Shown: positions 17,556-26,625, numbered from the stretch's first letter. The stretch: DNA of 64,000 nucleotides from Lachnospiraceae bacterium KH1T2 (GCA_900114405.1 FOSY01000007.1:1-64000); one strand, 5' to 3'. Notes: a model not told the origin generated them from the sequence alone. Numbers and translations: made by a program.

Positions 17556-18350
17556 TCAATTCAGTGGAATTATAACAACCTGACCTTTATAAACTACATT
17601 TGGGTTCGAAACATTATTTGCTTCAGCTATCTTTGTCCAATATTTCTTACTTCCATAGTATTTTTCCGCAATCTTTGCAAGATAATCTCCCGGCTCTATA
17701 GTATAAGTAACAGGAAGTGCCTCACTTATTTCACCCGTCATAAGATTTCTTTCATACATTGCATCATACAATCCGAGGCAAGCGTCCATTCCGCAGTTGG
17801 CACTAAATGCACTTTCGAGAACTTTCTCCCATGAACCATACTTTGCATAAAGATATTCCGGTGTTGGACCTGCTTCATTTCCATATGTTTCTAAGTTGCT
17901 TTTAAGTACTGAAGCCAGTTTTTCCTGATCTCCTTCATACGCCTCAAGCCTTATTACATTTCTAAGCCGACTTACCTCTCTTGCAACCTCTTCAACAGAC
18001 TTACCTTCAGCATTCATAGCTTTTACAACATCGACAAGGCGATCATTTTTTATATGATAAGCTACTCTCTCCTGCTTACTCTTCTCAACAATTGCAGGAT
18101 CAGACCAGTCATAGGCTGCAAATTTACCAAGCCTGACAGATAAAGGATCAGGCGAATATCCATAAACTGCCTTAGGATTGACAATTATGTCCTTCATCGC
18201 CTTGCTATTGACCCTTGGATCATGAACATAGGTAAATCCGGAATCAGAAACGACCTCAGCAGTAGCTTCTGCTGCAAAGGATGGCACAAAAGCTGTACTG
18301 CTTAAAACAGCAGCCATGATAATGCCTGCAAATAACCTTCTTTTTTTCAT
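17556..18350 (-). CDS. Secreted LysM domain protein
   Basis: Exported protein of 264 residues. The signal peptide is MKKRRLFAGIIMAAVLSSTA followed by FVPSFAA, with likely cleavage after AFVPSFA. Residues 30-205 form a helical region without a family I recognise (DPRVNSKAMKD, VEEVAREVSRL). A C-terminal LysM domain (about 213-262: YTIEPGDYLAKIAEKYYGSKKY, then IAEANNVSNP and VYKGQVVIIP) should bind peptidoglycan or chitin-like glycans and hold the protein to the wall. No catalytic domain is evident. It may be a structural or inhibitory wall protein. Single gene; it converges with the tRNA. Confidence 0.88.
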   Translation of the reverse strand: MKKRRLFAGIIMAAVLSSTAFVPSFAAEATAEVVSDSGFTYVHDPRVNSKAMKDIIVNPKAVYGYSPDPLSVRLGKFAAYDWSDPAIVEKSKQERVAYHIKNDRLVDVVKAMNAEGKSVEEVAREVSRLRNVIRLEAYEGDQEKLASVLKSNLETYGNEAGPTPEYLYAKYGSWEKVLESAFSANCGMDACLGLYDAMYERNLMTGEISEALPVTYTIEPGDYLAKIAEKYYGSKKYWTKIAEANNVSNPNVVYKGQVVIIPLN

Positions 18351-18438
18351 GCTTATGACTTCCCTTTTCTCTATAATTTTTTATAGATTAAGAATACCAT
18401 AAGATAATTAATATTAGTGTTCATTTTATAGATCAAAA

Positions 18439-18470
18439 AAACACATGGAGCGTGCCTGCCCCACGTGTTT
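18439..18470 (-). terminator. Terminator of the methyltransferase gene
   Basis: Stem aaacacatgg (18439-18448) with ccacgtgttt (18461-18470), one mismatch, with a poly-T on the minus strand beyond 18439. Confidence 0.72.
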
Positions 18471-18474
18471 TTTA

Positions 18475-19266
18475 TCATATTCTCAATATATCAACCGTAT
18501 GTGAGCTTGCTCCTACCATATCGCTTCTTTCTGCAATAGAAAGCGTATATTTAAGGAACCATTCAAACTCCTCTTCCGTGAGCGCATTTAGGGTCTGGCG
18601 CATATAGTCAGCATATCCGTCAGCAGCGATGATCTGCTCTCTACATAGACCCGCTGCCTCATTCAATCTGTCTATATCTTCAAGCCTTACAAAATCATAA
18701 AGCTCATTTGCACCGGAAGTCGTGTGGAAATCCTCCGTCAAGTGCCCTTTTTCAACACTTTCGAGGATATGCCTTTCTTTGAAGGCAAACTGGATGACTG
18801 CAAAGTCATTCATTACATACGCAACAAGCAATATTCCGCCCGGACGTGTGACCCTCTTCGCTTCGCTCAACGCCTGAATCTTTTCTTCGTCAGTATGAAG
18901 ATGATACATAGGGCCAAATAGTAAAGTAAGGTCAAAACTATTATCTTCAAAACGCTTTAATTTCAAGGCATTTCCCTGATATGCCTTTACAGAGCTCCCT
19001 TTCTTCTTAAGCTGACCAAGGTTACTCTTCACAAGCTCCAATGCTGTTACATCATAACCTTCCTCTGCCAGTGCTACTGAATAACGCCCTGTTCCGGCAC
19101 CTATATCAAGTATCTTAAGCTTTTCCCTATCACTGCCCTCTTCGACAAGTTTATCTAAGTACTTGTGAATATAGTGCATAGAAGTATTGTACTCAACCTG
19201 CCCATGCCTGCTCAAAAGTCTCTTTTCTTCATTAAATTTATTATAATAAGCTACTAAATCCGTCAT
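18475..19266 (-). CDS. SAM-dependent methyltransferase
   Basis: Class I (Rossmann) methyltransferase of 263 residues. Motif I is LKILDIGAGTGRYSVALAE, the acidic end of strand 2 is VTALELVKSN, motif II/III is FDLTLLFGPMYHL, and the post-motif ARRVTRPGGILLVAYV-like segment is present as AKRVTRPGGILLVAY. Substrate unknown; the family includes small-molecule and ubiquinone/biotin-type methylases. The start at 19266 (MTDLVAYYNKFNEE) follows AAGGATGG by 5 nt; upstream in-frame ATGs give an unconvincing extension. Possibly downstream of the ABC-F gene in one transcript, but two hairpins lie between them. Confidence 0.87.
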   Translation of the reverse strand: MTDLVAYYNKFNEEKRLLSRHGQVEYNTSMHYIHKYLDKLVEEGSDREKLKILDIGAGTGRYSVALAEEGYDVTALELVKSNLGQLKKKGSSVKAYQGNALKLKRFEDNSFDLTLLFGPMYHLHTDEEKIQALSEAKRVTRPGGILLVAYVMNDFAVIQFAFKERHILESVEKGHLTEDFHTTSGANELYDFVRLEDIDRLNEAAGLCREQIIAADGYADYMRQTLNALTEEEFEWFLKYTLSIAERSDMVGASSHTVDILRI

Positions 19267-19332
19267 AATAACCATCCTTAAAAAACAATACTTCATATAA
19301 TATCAGGAATTATGTCTCTTGAATAGTAAAAA

Positions 19333-19419
19333 GTCATACAAACAGAAAATTTCTTGTAAACAAGAACCTCTGTCTGTATGCAAAAAGTCCACTGCCAATT
19401 CTATGACAGCGGACTTTTT
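19333..19419 (-). terminator. Two consecutive hairpins after the ABC-F gene
   Basis: The first, read on minus, has outer arms aaaaagtcc (19382-19390) and ggacttttt (19411-19419). The second has catacaaacag (about 19333-19343) against ctgtctgtatg (about 19369-19379) and is followed on minus by ACTTTTTAC. They may terminate ABC-F or act as a leader/attenuator for the methyltransferase. Confidence 0.55.
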
Positions 19420-19436
19420 CCTATTTTAATCAGTAT

Positions 19437-21047
19437 TTAATCTTCTTTTTTTATCCCCAATATTTCACGAGCTTCATCATATTTGCCTGCACGTATCAGT
19501 TTTGTCACCTTGATTTCTAAATCTATACGCTTCTTTTCGGCATCAAACACATCACTATCAAAATACTTCTTATAAATAGACTTACGATATGCTCTTCCGC
19601 TCATTTCACGGATCTCACCGTTTTCCACAAGGATTATCCTGTCTGCGCAGGCAGTTACTGCAAAAAGATCATGCGATACTATAATCACCGTTCCTTCATA
19701 CGCTCTGATAGCCTTTTCAAGTGCTATCTGCGCATATATATCCAAGTGACTTGTCGGCTCATCCAAAAGCAATGCTGTGTGCGGTGTCTTGCAAAGTTCC
19801 TCTATCTGCTTAAGATTACGCTCTCCGCCGGATAAAAGAAGCTCATCATCTGCTTCTACAACCTGCTTAAAATAACCTGCTTTTCCCAGGTACTTTTTCT
19901 CCAATTCCGCAAAAATATCCCGAAGCATACTTGATTTTCCCGTTCCATTTGCTCCGACAATCGCAACTTTTTCACCAGGTGCAGCCGTAAACGAAATATT
20001 CTCAAGAAGCTTTCTCTCGCCATATGCCAATGAATATCCATCCACCGCAACTTCCAACGGCATAGTCTCTTCCTCTTCTTCTGACTTGAAGCAGAGAGTG
20101 AATTCATGTTCATGTTCTTCAATGAATGGATCCTCTCCGCGCATCTTCTTAAGTCTTTCAATATATGTAGCTCTCGCTTTAAGCTGACGTCCCATCTTCG
20201 GCTCAGCAGTCATTTCAGCAATTTTACGGATCTTGCCAACGATCTGCTCCTGTCGTACTAAAAATTCGTCGAAATTCTTCGCATGCTCAAACATCTCAAC
20301 CTTGTTTCCAAGCATCCATTCATTGTACTCTGCAAAGTTTCCAGGGAATTCACGCACAGACTTATTCTCAATATCCAAAACCTTATCAAAACATTGTGTA
20401 AGCAGAAGTCTGTTATGCGTGATCGTAAGAACTGTTCCCTCATAAGTGTTTATAAGCTTGATAAGCGCTGCAAGATTTTCAAAATCAAGGAAAACATCAG
20501 GCTCATCCATAATCAAAAGCTGTGGCTTCAAAAGCATATTTCTCATAATAAAGAAAAGCTTATATTCACCGCCGCTGAGCTTATTTACAGACATTTCAGC
20601 AAATTCCGAAAGTCCCGCTGCTGCCAGCTCTTTACCTATATTTGACTCATAATTATATGCATCAACTGCATCGATACGTTCAAGAACTTTCTGATATTCC
20701 TCATAAATCTTTTCAAGATTTTCTGATTCACTCATTTTTGCACACAGCTCATCTGACTGCTGCAGCAAAGCTCTGAATGGAGCCGCCAGAAACTCAAACA
20801 CTGTGAACTCAGACGTTTCATGCTCGACGAACTGACTTATATACCCTATTCTGAAATTTTTCTGCATCCTTATCATTCCGTCATAAGTATATTTCTCTTC
20901 GTGCATGATAAGGTCAACAAGTGTACTCTTTCCTGAGCCGTTGCTTCCGATCAAAACCGCATGATCTCCGGTGTTGATCTCAAAGTTAATATTTTCATAA
21001 AGATCCTTCTGTGGGAATCCAAAAGAAAAGTTTTCAAATTTAATCAA
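19437..21047 (-). CDS. ABC-F family ATPase
   Basis: Soluble twin-ABC protein of 536 residues with no membrane domain, the ABC-F (ribosome-associated translation factor or antibiotic protection) layout. Domain 1 has Walker A GSNGSGKST, signature LSGGEYKLF and Walker B LLIMDEPDVFLDFENL. Domain 2 has Walker A GANGTGKSS, signature LSGGERNLK and LLLDEPTSHLDIYAQ. Between them is the linker that in ABC-F proteins inserts near the ribosomal P/E site (about 245-310: KNFDEFLVRQEQIVGKIRKIAEM). The first Walker B has DEPDVFLD in place of the usual DEPTNHLD, so the first site deviates somewhat. Whether it is a housekeeping factor or gives antibiotic resistance cannot be told. Confidence 0.9.
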   Translation of the reverse strand: MIKFENFSFGFPQKDLYENINFEINTGDHAVLIGSNGSGKSTLVDLIMHEEKYTYDGMIRMQKNFRIGYISQFVEHETSEFTVFEFLAAPFRALLQQSDELCAKMSESENLEKIYEEYQKVLERIDAVDAYNYESNIGKELAAAGLSEFAEMSVNKLSGGEYKLFFIMRNMLLKPQLLIMDEPDVFLDFENLAALIKLINTYEGTVLTITHNRLLLTQCFDKVLDIENKSVREFPGNFAEYNEWMLGNKVEMFEHAKNFDEFLVRQEQIVGKIRKIAEMTAEPKMGRQLKARATYIERLKKMRGEDPFIEEHEHEFTLCFKSEEEEETMPLEVAVDGYSLAYGERKLLENISFTAAPGEKVAIVGANGTGKSSMLRDIFAELEKKYLGKAGYFKQVVEADDELLLSGGERNLKQIEELCKTPHTALLLDEPTSHLDIYAQIALEKAIRAYEGTVIIVSHDLFAVTACADRIILVENGEIREMSGRAYRKSIYKKYFDSDVFDAEKKRIDLEIKVTKLIRAGKYDEAREILGIKKED

Positions 21048-21180
21048 ATTAATACCTCAAATTGCTATAGTGATCTGCGACATGTTTGTTAATTTTATCA
21101 TCTGATCAGCTTTTTCACAACGGAATATACAAAACTCCTTTTCATTTTTCACACAAAAAGACTAAAATCTGTCGAAAATA

Positions 21181-21444
21181 TCATCTGTCTTTCATCATTT
21201 CTTCTGCTTTTTCTGCAAAATCATCTCCGTATTCCATGAAAAAATCCGCCATATTCATAACAGAATTATTTTTCAAAAGACAGTACATATGCCCTATAGT
21301 AAGTTCCACATCGTCATCCAGCACACGATTTCCATCGCAGTAAACTCCGCGTTCCAAGCCTTCGAATGAGTCCACAAATGTTACATAACTGTGGCTTCGT
21401 CTGGAAAAGACCTGCTTATGATTAAGTATTTCAAAAATATCCAT
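21181..21444 (-). CDS. Small uncharacterised acidic protein (87 aa)
   Basis: Soluble protein beginning MDIFEILNHKQVFSRRSHSYV, with a GNRVLDDDVELTIGHMYCLL segment and an acidic, Met-rich helical C terminus (ADFFMEYGDDFAEKAEEMMKD). AAGGAAG stands about 7 nt before the ATG, which supports expression. I do not recognise a family. It lies between ABC-F and pfp, transcribed away from pfp. Confidence 0.62.
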   Translation of the reverse strand: MDIFEILNHKQVFSRRSHSYVTFVDSFEGLERGVYCDGNRVLDDDVELTIGHMYCLLKNNSVMNMADFFMEYGDDFAEKAEEMMKDR

Positions 21445-21612
21445 TATAATTCTTCCTTACAATTATACATTTCATCTATTATAGCCCTAAATGTGTATAA
21501 AGATAAATACATAGGTGTCATTTTGCATAAAAATACTTTGTACAGTCATAATAATGTGATACAATTTATTTATAAAATTTCTATAAAAAAAATATTTTGG
21601 GGGTAAACAATT

Positions 21613-22854
21613 ATGAAGGGAAATGTAATTGTAGGACAGTCTGGGGGACCTACAGCTGCTATTAATTCATCATTGGCTGGGGTTTACCGCACCGCAAGAG
21701 ATCGTGGTGCAAATAAAGTTTACGGTATGCTTCACGGCGTCAAAGGCTTGATGGAAGAAAAATACATCGATCTTTCAGAGCACATTAAGAGTGATCTCGA
21801 TGTAGAACTCCTCAAGAGAACTCCCGCTGCTTATCTCGGCTCATGCCGTTATAAACTGCCCGACATCCATCAGGATATGTCAACTTATGAGAAAATCTTC
21901 GAAATTCTCAACAAGCTTGACATCGAAACATTTATCTACATAGGCGGAAATGATTCGATGGATACCATCAAAAAGCTTTCCGACTATTCGCTTCTCACCG
22001 GTTCAGAGATCAAGTTCATCGGCTGTCCAAAGACAATTGATAATGACCTTGCTCTTACAGACCACACACCTGGCTATGGCAGCGCCGCTAAGTACATCGG
22101 CACATCAGTAAAGGAAATCATTCGTGACAGCTATTGCCTTGAATATGACAAGGGTGTTGTTACTATCGTTGAAATAATGGGAAGAAATGCCGGCTGGCTC
22201 ACAGGAGCCTCTATCCTTGCAAAAGGTGAAGATTGCGTCGGTCCAGATCTTATTTATCTTCCTGAAGTCGTTTTTGATCTCAATAAATTTAAGGAAAAAG
22301 TTATCAAGCTTCTCGAAAAACAGCCATCTGTTGTTGTTGCCGTATCTGAAGGTATACATACATCTGACGGTAAATATGTATGCGAACTTGGCAGCTCAGT
22401 TGATTTTGTCGATGCATTTGGTCATAAGCAGCTCACCGGTACAGCCAGTTACCTTTGCAGTTTCATAGCGGGCGAGCTTGGATGCAAAACAAGAGCCATC
22501 GAGCTTTCTACGCTCCAGAGATCAGGTTCACACCTTGCTTCACGAGTTGATATCCTCGAAGCTTATCAGGTTGGTGGTGCAGCTGTTCTCGCAGCTGACG
22601 AAGGTGATACAGGCAAAATGGTCACACTTGTTCGTCACTCTGATGATCCATATCAGTGCGGTACAGAAGTTAAAGATGTTCATAAAATCGCAAATGATGA
22701 AAAACTTGTTCCAAGAGAATGGATTTCTAAGGACGGTTCATATGTAACTAATGAATTTATAACATATGTACGCCCACTTATTCAGGGAGACGTTTCTCCT
22801 ATCATGGTTGATGGAATCCCAAGACATCTTTTTAGACCTGTCGAGAGGAAATAA
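21613..22854 (+). CDS. pfp: Pyrophosphate-dependent 6-phosphofructokinase
   Basis: Phosphorylates fructose 6-phosphate to the 1,6-bisphosphate, probably with PPi, which makes the step reversible. The PFK fold starts GNVIVGQSGGPTAAINSSL. The diagnostic phosphate-donor loop reads GGNDSMDT; ATP enzymes have Gly-Gly-Asp-Gly at this place, and an acidic/Asn residue here goes with PPi use. PKTIDNDL carries the catalytic Asp and the Lys typical of PPi enzymes, and MGRNAGW contributes to F6P binding. Length (413) fits the short PPi-PFK group. The assignment of PPi rather than ATP is from these motifs and not tested. Single-gene unit with its own terminator. Confidence 0.92.
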   Translation: MKGNVIVGQSGGPTAAINSSLAGVYRTARDRGANKVYGMLHGVKGLMEEKYIDLSEHIKSDLDVELLKRTPAAYLGSCRYKLPDIHQDMSTYEKIFEILNKLDIETFIYIGGNDSMDTIKKLSDYSLLTGSEIKFIGCPKTIDNDLALTDHTPGYGSAAKYIGTSVKEIIRDSYCLEYDKGVVTIVEIMGRNAGWLTGASILAKGEDCVGPDLIYLPEVVFDLNKFKEKVIKLLEKQPSVVVAVSEGIHTSDGKYVCELGSSVDFVDAFGHKQLTGTASYLCSFIAGELGCKTRAIELSTLQRSGSHLASRVDILEAYQVGGAAVLAADEGDTGKMVTLVRHSDDPYQCGTEVKDVHKIANDEKLVPREWISKDGSYVTNEFITYVRPLIQGDVSPIMVDGIPRHLFRPVERK

Positions 22855-22860
22855 AATGTT

Positions 22861-22900
22861 AAAGGGATCGGCACTTAACGCAATTAGTGCCGATCCCTTT
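22861..22900. terminator. Bidirectional terminator between pfp and the pilus operon
   Basis: A perfect 15-bp stem, aaagggatcggcact (22861-22875) with agtgccgatcccttt (22886-22900), flanked by A- and T-runs. Confidence 0.9.
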
Positions 22901-22902
22901 TA

Positions 22903-23952
22903 TTATCTTCTTAATTTTAATCTATCAGGATGAATAGCATATTTCTGAGCAGTTTCTAATGTTATTTTTCCATTTTTCAATAGTTCTGCGATACTTTCAT
23001 CCATTGAGATCATTCCTTCATCCGGGTTAGAGTAGATAAGCCCATCGAGCTGATGCCCTTTTCCATCCCTGACCATATTTCGAACCGCAGGGGTCATTGT
23101 CATGATCTCAAATGCCGGTATCACTCCACCATCAATCGACGGCAGAAGCTGCTGTGAGATAACTGCATTCAAAACGGAGCTGAGCTGTACTGTGATCTGT
23201 CTCTGCTGATTTGCCGGAAATACATCTATTATACGATTTATTGTATTTACCGCACCTACTGTATGCAGTGTAGACAAAAGCAGATGTCCTGTTTCTGCCG
23301 CTGTCATGGCTATGGATATTGTCTCGAAGTCTCTCATCTCACCAAGCAGTATGACTTGCGGGCACTGCCTGAGCGCCGCTCTGAGTCCCGTAACATAACT
23401 TTCTGTATCTACGCCGACTTCTCTTTGACTGACGATACTTTTATCATGCCTGTAAAGATACTCTATCGGATCCTCCAGCGTAATGATATGTACATCCTTG
23501 GTTTTATTTATATAATCTATCATGCAGGCGAGGGTTGAAGATTTACCAGAGCCCGCAGGACCTGTCACCAATACCATCCCATTTGGCTGCTCGCAAAGTT
23601 TTATTATTTTTTCCGGAATGTTGTATTTTACAGGATCAGGAAGTTCGAAAGAAATCACCCTAAGCACAGCCGACAGAGCACCTCTTTGCTTATATCCACT
23701 CACTCTGAATCTTGAAAGTCCCGGAACAGAAAGTGAAAAATCATCATCACCATTTTCATTCAGATAATATATATCCCTCTGTGCCAGCTCATATATTTCC
23801 TTAACACACTCTTCTACTTCATCAGGCATCATCCTCTTTTCGCCAGTCCTTATTATCACTCCATTCTTGCAAAAAGAGATAGGAAGTCCTGCTACGATAA
23901 AAATATCAGAAGCATTTTCCTGAACTGCCTTTCTTAAAATGTCAGTAACCAT
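22903..23952 (-). CDS. PilT-like type IV pilus ATPase
   Basis: Hexameric secretion ATPase of the PilT/VirB11 superfamily, 349 residues, cytoplasmic at the base of the pilus machine. Visible: N-terminal PilT-type domain (ASDIFIVAGLP), Walker A GPAGSGKSS, Asp box IITLEDPIEYLY, Walker B ALRQCPQVILLGEMRDFETI and His box TAAETGHLLLSTLHT. PilT family members retract pili. In this operon it is the only ATPase, so it may have another role or work both ways. The start at 23952 is chosen for an AGAGGG site about 8 nt upstream; longer readings overlap the preceding gene. Last gene of a six-gene operon. Confidence 0.92.
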   Translation of the reverse strand: MVTDILRKAVQENASDIFIVAGLPISFCKNGVIIRTGEKRMMPDEVEECVKEIYELAQRDIYYLNENGDDDFSLSVPGLSRFRVSGYKQRGALSAVLRVISFELPDPVKYNIPEKIIKLCEQPNGMVLVTGPAGSGKSSTLACMIDYINKTKDVHIITLEDPIEYLYRHDKSIVSQREVGVDTESYVTGLRAALRQCPQVILLGEMRDFETISIAMTAAETGHLLLSTLHTVGAVNTINRIIDVFPANQQRQITVQLSSVLNAVISQQLLPSIDGGVIPAFEIMTMTPAVRNMVRDGKGHQLDGLIYSNPDEGMISMDESIAELLKNGKITLETAQKYAIHPDRLKLRR

Positions 23953-23965
23953 ATCTACATCCCTC

Positions 23966-24364
23966 TTACGGTTCCCCAGGTCCCATAGGTCCCTGTGGTC
24001 CTGAATCCTCCTCAGCTTCCGGTGCTTCCCAGCTAGCTGTTTCATTTACCTGCCATTTGGTTATCCTATAGCTCTCTTCCAATTCGTCAGGAATGATCGT
24101 CACAACCAGATTCTCCATATTTACCCCAAATGGAAACTGATATGTGCATTCCTCCTTTGGAACTTTTTCCAGTGCAGCAAGTGTTCGCTCTGCCTCATTA
24201 CATGCGCTCTGATAATCCTGTGCACGCTGTGCCATAGCTTCACTTATCCTCAAACTGCTCCTTGCTGTTGAATATGCAATCCCGCTAAAGGAAAAAAGAC
24301 ATATTCCCATAAATACAACGACAAGCATTGGTAAACCGATGATAACCGGTGATTTATCTGTCAT
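23966..24364 (-). CDS. Single-TM pilus-operon protein, Gly-Pro tail
   Basis: Protein of 132 residues with one N-terminal membrane helix (IIGLPMLVVVFMGICLFSFSGI), a helical stretch rich in Ala and Gln (SEAMAQRAQDYQSACNEAERTL) and a short beta-like region. It ends in a collagen-like tail, GPQGPMGPGEP. It overlaps the pseudopilin-like gene upstream by 4 nt (ATGA) and is followed 13 nt later by the PilT gene. I do not recognise a family. Position and topology suggest a minor pilin-like or assembly component held in the membrane with the bulk outside. Confidence 0.72.
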   Translation of the reverse strand: MTDKSPVIIGLPMLVVVFMGICLFSFSGIAYSTARSSLRISEAMAQRAQDYQSACNEAERTLAALEKVPKEECTYQFPFGVNMENLVVTIIPDELEESYRITKWQVNETASWEAPEAEEDSGPQGPMGPGEP

Positions 24365-24777
24365 TCCCTTTCCTCTTTCTTTATTGCATGTTCAACGCTT
24401 ATCGCATAAATCGGCTCATCTGCAGAAAAACAGCTTATGTCTGCGGTATAAAGCTTATCCTCTACATGCGAATTTACCGTAAGCGTATATTTATCATTAC
24501 CATAAGTTTCTTCATAAATATTTTCTGACTTCTTGCTTAAGCCATATAATTTCAGCAATTCTTCAATCTCTGCTTCATCAGACGCAGATCTAATGATCTC
24601 TATCACGTTATTCGTCTCTGAAACCGCTTTTTCCTCTGCTTCAGCCTTTACTGACATTTCATAAGCATTTCCAAATACTGCAAGAGTTACAGCTATAGTA
24701 AGACCGAAAAACGTAATTGCAAGTACAAGTTCGAGAAGCAGAAGCTGTCCTGATGAAAGCCTGTATCTTTCCTTCAT
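24361..24777 (-). CDS. Prepilin-like protein
   Basis: 138 residues. The N terminus KERYRLSSGQLLLLELVLAI resembles a type IV prepilin: short basic leader, Gly, then a hydrophobic helix with an early Glu (here at position +6 rather than the usual +5 after the presumed Gly cleavage site). A coiled alpha-1 region (VKAEAEEKAVSETNNVIEII) and a small globular domain follow. It is probably a minor pseudopilin processed by a prepilin peptidase encoded elsewhere. It overlaps both neighbours by 4 nt. The unusual Glu position lowers certainty that the peptidase cuts it. Confidence 0.7.
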   Translation of the reverse strand: MKERYRLSSGQLLLLELVLAITFFGLTIAVTLAVFGNAYEMSVKAEAEEKAVSETNNVIEIIRSASDEAEIEELLKLYGLSKKSENIYEETYGNDKYTLTVNSHVEDKLYTADISCFSADEPIYAISVEHAIKKEERE

Positions 24778-25280
24778 TTTCCTCCTCCTTCATTGCCTGC
24801 ACATTTGAACGATATTACGGCATTCGATATATTGTTATCCGTACCGACAAAATTAAATTTCAAAACATTGTCAGTCAATTTTTCAATATTCATGTCTTTT
24901 ACTTCCAATATCGCTTCACCGCTGCCTGCATCGCACGAGTTTAATTCATCTTCCTTCACATATATCTCTCTAAGATAACCCTCATACGCATAGATACATG
25001 TAACAAAAGCTTCACCATAGCTATTTTGACGAAGTTTCACAGCATCATGACCGTTAAATTCAGCTATCTCTATTTTTCCAATCTCATCATGACTTCTGAA
25101 TTTTTCGATCATATAGTTTGACGCAATATCGGCATCAAGAACACTGCCCGATCTATTTACTATGCTGCGATAAAGCTGTGCCGAGATAAGCACAACCCCC
25201 AATGCACAAAGCGTGAAGATAAGAAACAGCAATATCGGAAACAGATCAGAAATGCGAGTTCTCTTCTTCAACATTTTCAT
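24774..25280 (-). CDS. DUF4860-like membrane protein of the pilus operon
   Basis: 168 residues with one N-terminal TM helix in the sequence RISDLFPILLFLIFTLCALG, then an extracellular beta-rich domain (ASNYMIEKFRSHDEIGKIEI, DAVKLRQNSYGEAFVTCIYAY). The DLFPxLLFL...C opening and the layout match what I recall of the DUF4860 family, which occurs in such pilus clusters of Lachnospiraceae. Likely a pseudopilin-like subunit. It overlaps both neighbours by 4 nt. Biochemical role unknown. Confidence 0.75.
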   Translation of the reverse strand: MKMLKKRTRISDLFPILLFLIFTLCALGVVLISAQLYRSIVNRSGSVLDADIASNYMIEKFRSHDEIGKIEIAEFNGHDAVKLRQNSYGEAFVTCIYAYEGYLREIYVKEDELNSCDAGSGEAILEVKDMNIEKLTDNVLKFNFVGTDNNISNAVISFKCAGNEGGGK

Positions 25281-25591
25281 TCTCCTATCTGAGTGACTGT
25301 TACCAATGGAGGAACTTTACTTCCTCTCACCTCGTATTCCACAGCAAAAAGATCCTTATCATAACTCAGTCCATATGCCATTTCCAATGCCATGAGTGTC
25401 TTTGGATAAGTTCCTGTGACCGCATAATTATATGCAATATCTCTTTGTATTGCTTTTTCAAGGCTCTCTTTCTGCCTTTCAACATTGCCCTTCGCAGCAT
25501 TCTTTACAGAAAACAAAAGGACAACTATAATACAGCAAAAGAAAAGGATCGTTACCGTCATTTGTTCCATTTTTTTCTTATTTTTTCTCAT
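25277..25591 (-). CDS. Small single-TM pilus-operon protein
   Basis: 104 residues: basic start MRKNKKKMEQM, one TM helix (TVTILFFCCIIVVLLFSV), then an extracytoplasmic domain with an amphipathic helix (GNVERQKESLEKAIQRDIAY) and YAVTGTYPKTLMALEMAYGL, ending in a short beta strand. The segment GTYPKTL after a helix is like the globular start of small pseudopilins. It overlaps the PilC gene and the DUF4860-like gene by 4 nt each. Probably a minor pseudopilin; family not identified. Confidence 0.7.
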   Translation of the reverse strand: MRKNKKKMEQMTVTILFFCCIIVVLLFSVKNAAKGNVERQKESLEKAIQRDIAYNYAVTGTYPKTLMALEMAYGLSYDKDLFAVEYEVRGSKVPPLVTVTQIGE

Positions 25592-26625
25592 ATCGATGAC
25601 ACTATCCCCAAAAGTGGAAACATAACAGAAAGTAAAATTGCTCCAATTATAATCGAAAGTGCTATTACCAATACCGGTTCTATCGCCCCAAGCGCATTAT
25701 TAATACTGGCCTCAGCGTTTTTCTGGCAAAGAGTTGCGATCCTTTCCATTACAACGTCTGACTCACCGGTTCTGTTTCCTATGGTGATCATTCTGGCATA
25801 AACCCCTTTAAGTATGCCTGCCTCTCTAAGCGCTTCATCAAGGACTTCTCCATCAGCGATCATCTTTCTGCATTTTTTGATCTTTTCATTAAATCCTTCA
25901 TCATCGATTATCCCGGATACCATATCCATACCAGCATCAGAGGTAAATCCTGACTTCAATGCCAATGCCATTCCACCTGCAAAGCGGCTGGTAGATATAT
26001 CTTCCTGAACCTTCTTAAAAAACTTGAATTTTACAAGAAAATTCCTTCCCCAGATCCTTCCCTTATCTGTGCAGACACTCCAAAAGATAAGCAGCATTAT
26101 AGCTGCAGCCAATACAATAAAGGCAACAGAGTAATTGCCTATGATATTTCCAATTTTATATAGGAATCCGGCAAAACCAGTCATTTCAGTTCCAAGCTGC
26201 CTGAATACCTGCTTAAATATCGGCATGACTTCCAGCAACAAAACAAGGATCACCGCCAATATCATGCCCGCCATAACTATCGGATACGAAACCGCCTGAC
26301 GTATCGACTGTCTTATCTCCTCTTCTCTTTCATAATGTTTTCCCAAAGAATCCATTACATTATCTAAAGTACCTGTTTTTTCACCTATGTCCGTCATTCT
26401 GATCACATATGGAGGAAATGCTTCTGCCTTTTCAAGTGAAGCCGCCAGATAATCACCTTTTTCCATATACGAAATAATGGCTTCATAGAGCTTTTTTTCC
26501 TCAGCCGACACTTCTTCATCATTTTTCATCATGTAGAGACCTTCTACTGATGAGATTCCGGAGCTTAAAATTATGGCCATTTGCGAGCAAAAATATGATA
26601 ACTCATTGTTATTTAATTTGATCAT
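25588..26625 (-). CDS. Type II secretion F / PilC-like membrane platform protein
   Basis: Inner-membrane platform protein of type IV pili or type II secretion, 345 residues. Two GspF domains are seen: cytoplasmic part 1 (FCSQMAIILSSGISSVEGL...MTDIGEKTGTLDNVM), a TM pair near 120-185, and part 2 (TSRFAGGMALALKSGFTSDA...MITIGNRTGESDVVMERIA) before the final TM (EPVLVIALSIIIGAILLSV). The duplicated IGEKTG / IGNRTG signatures are typical. AAGGAG stands 9 nt before the ATG at 26625; an upstream TTG is too close to that site. First gene of the operon, so the promoter is in 26626-26758. PilC normally works with an assembly ATPase (PilB), which is absent here. Confidence 0.92.
   Translation of the reverse strand: MIKLNNNELSYFCSQMAIILSSGISSVEGLYMMKNDEEVSAEEKKLYEAIISYMEKGDYLAASLEKAEAFPPYVIRMTDIGEKTGTLDNVMDSLGKHYEREEEIRQSIRQAVSYPIVMAGMILAVILVLLLEVMPIFKQVFRQLGTEMTGFAGFLYKIGNIIGNYSVAFIVLAAAIMLLIFWSVCTDKGRIWGRNFLVKFKFFKKVQEDISTSRFAGGMALALKSGFTSDAGMDMVSGIIDDEGFNEKIKKCRKMIADGEVLDEALREAGILKGVYARMITIGNRTGESDVVMERIATLCQKNAEASINNALGAIEPVLVIALSIIIGAILLSVMFPLLGIVSSI

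Noticed and set aside
24001..24045. Longer PilT start at 24045
   Set aside because: It would overlap the previous gene by about 80 bases and lacks a ribosome binding site, while 23952 has AGAGGG at the right distance.
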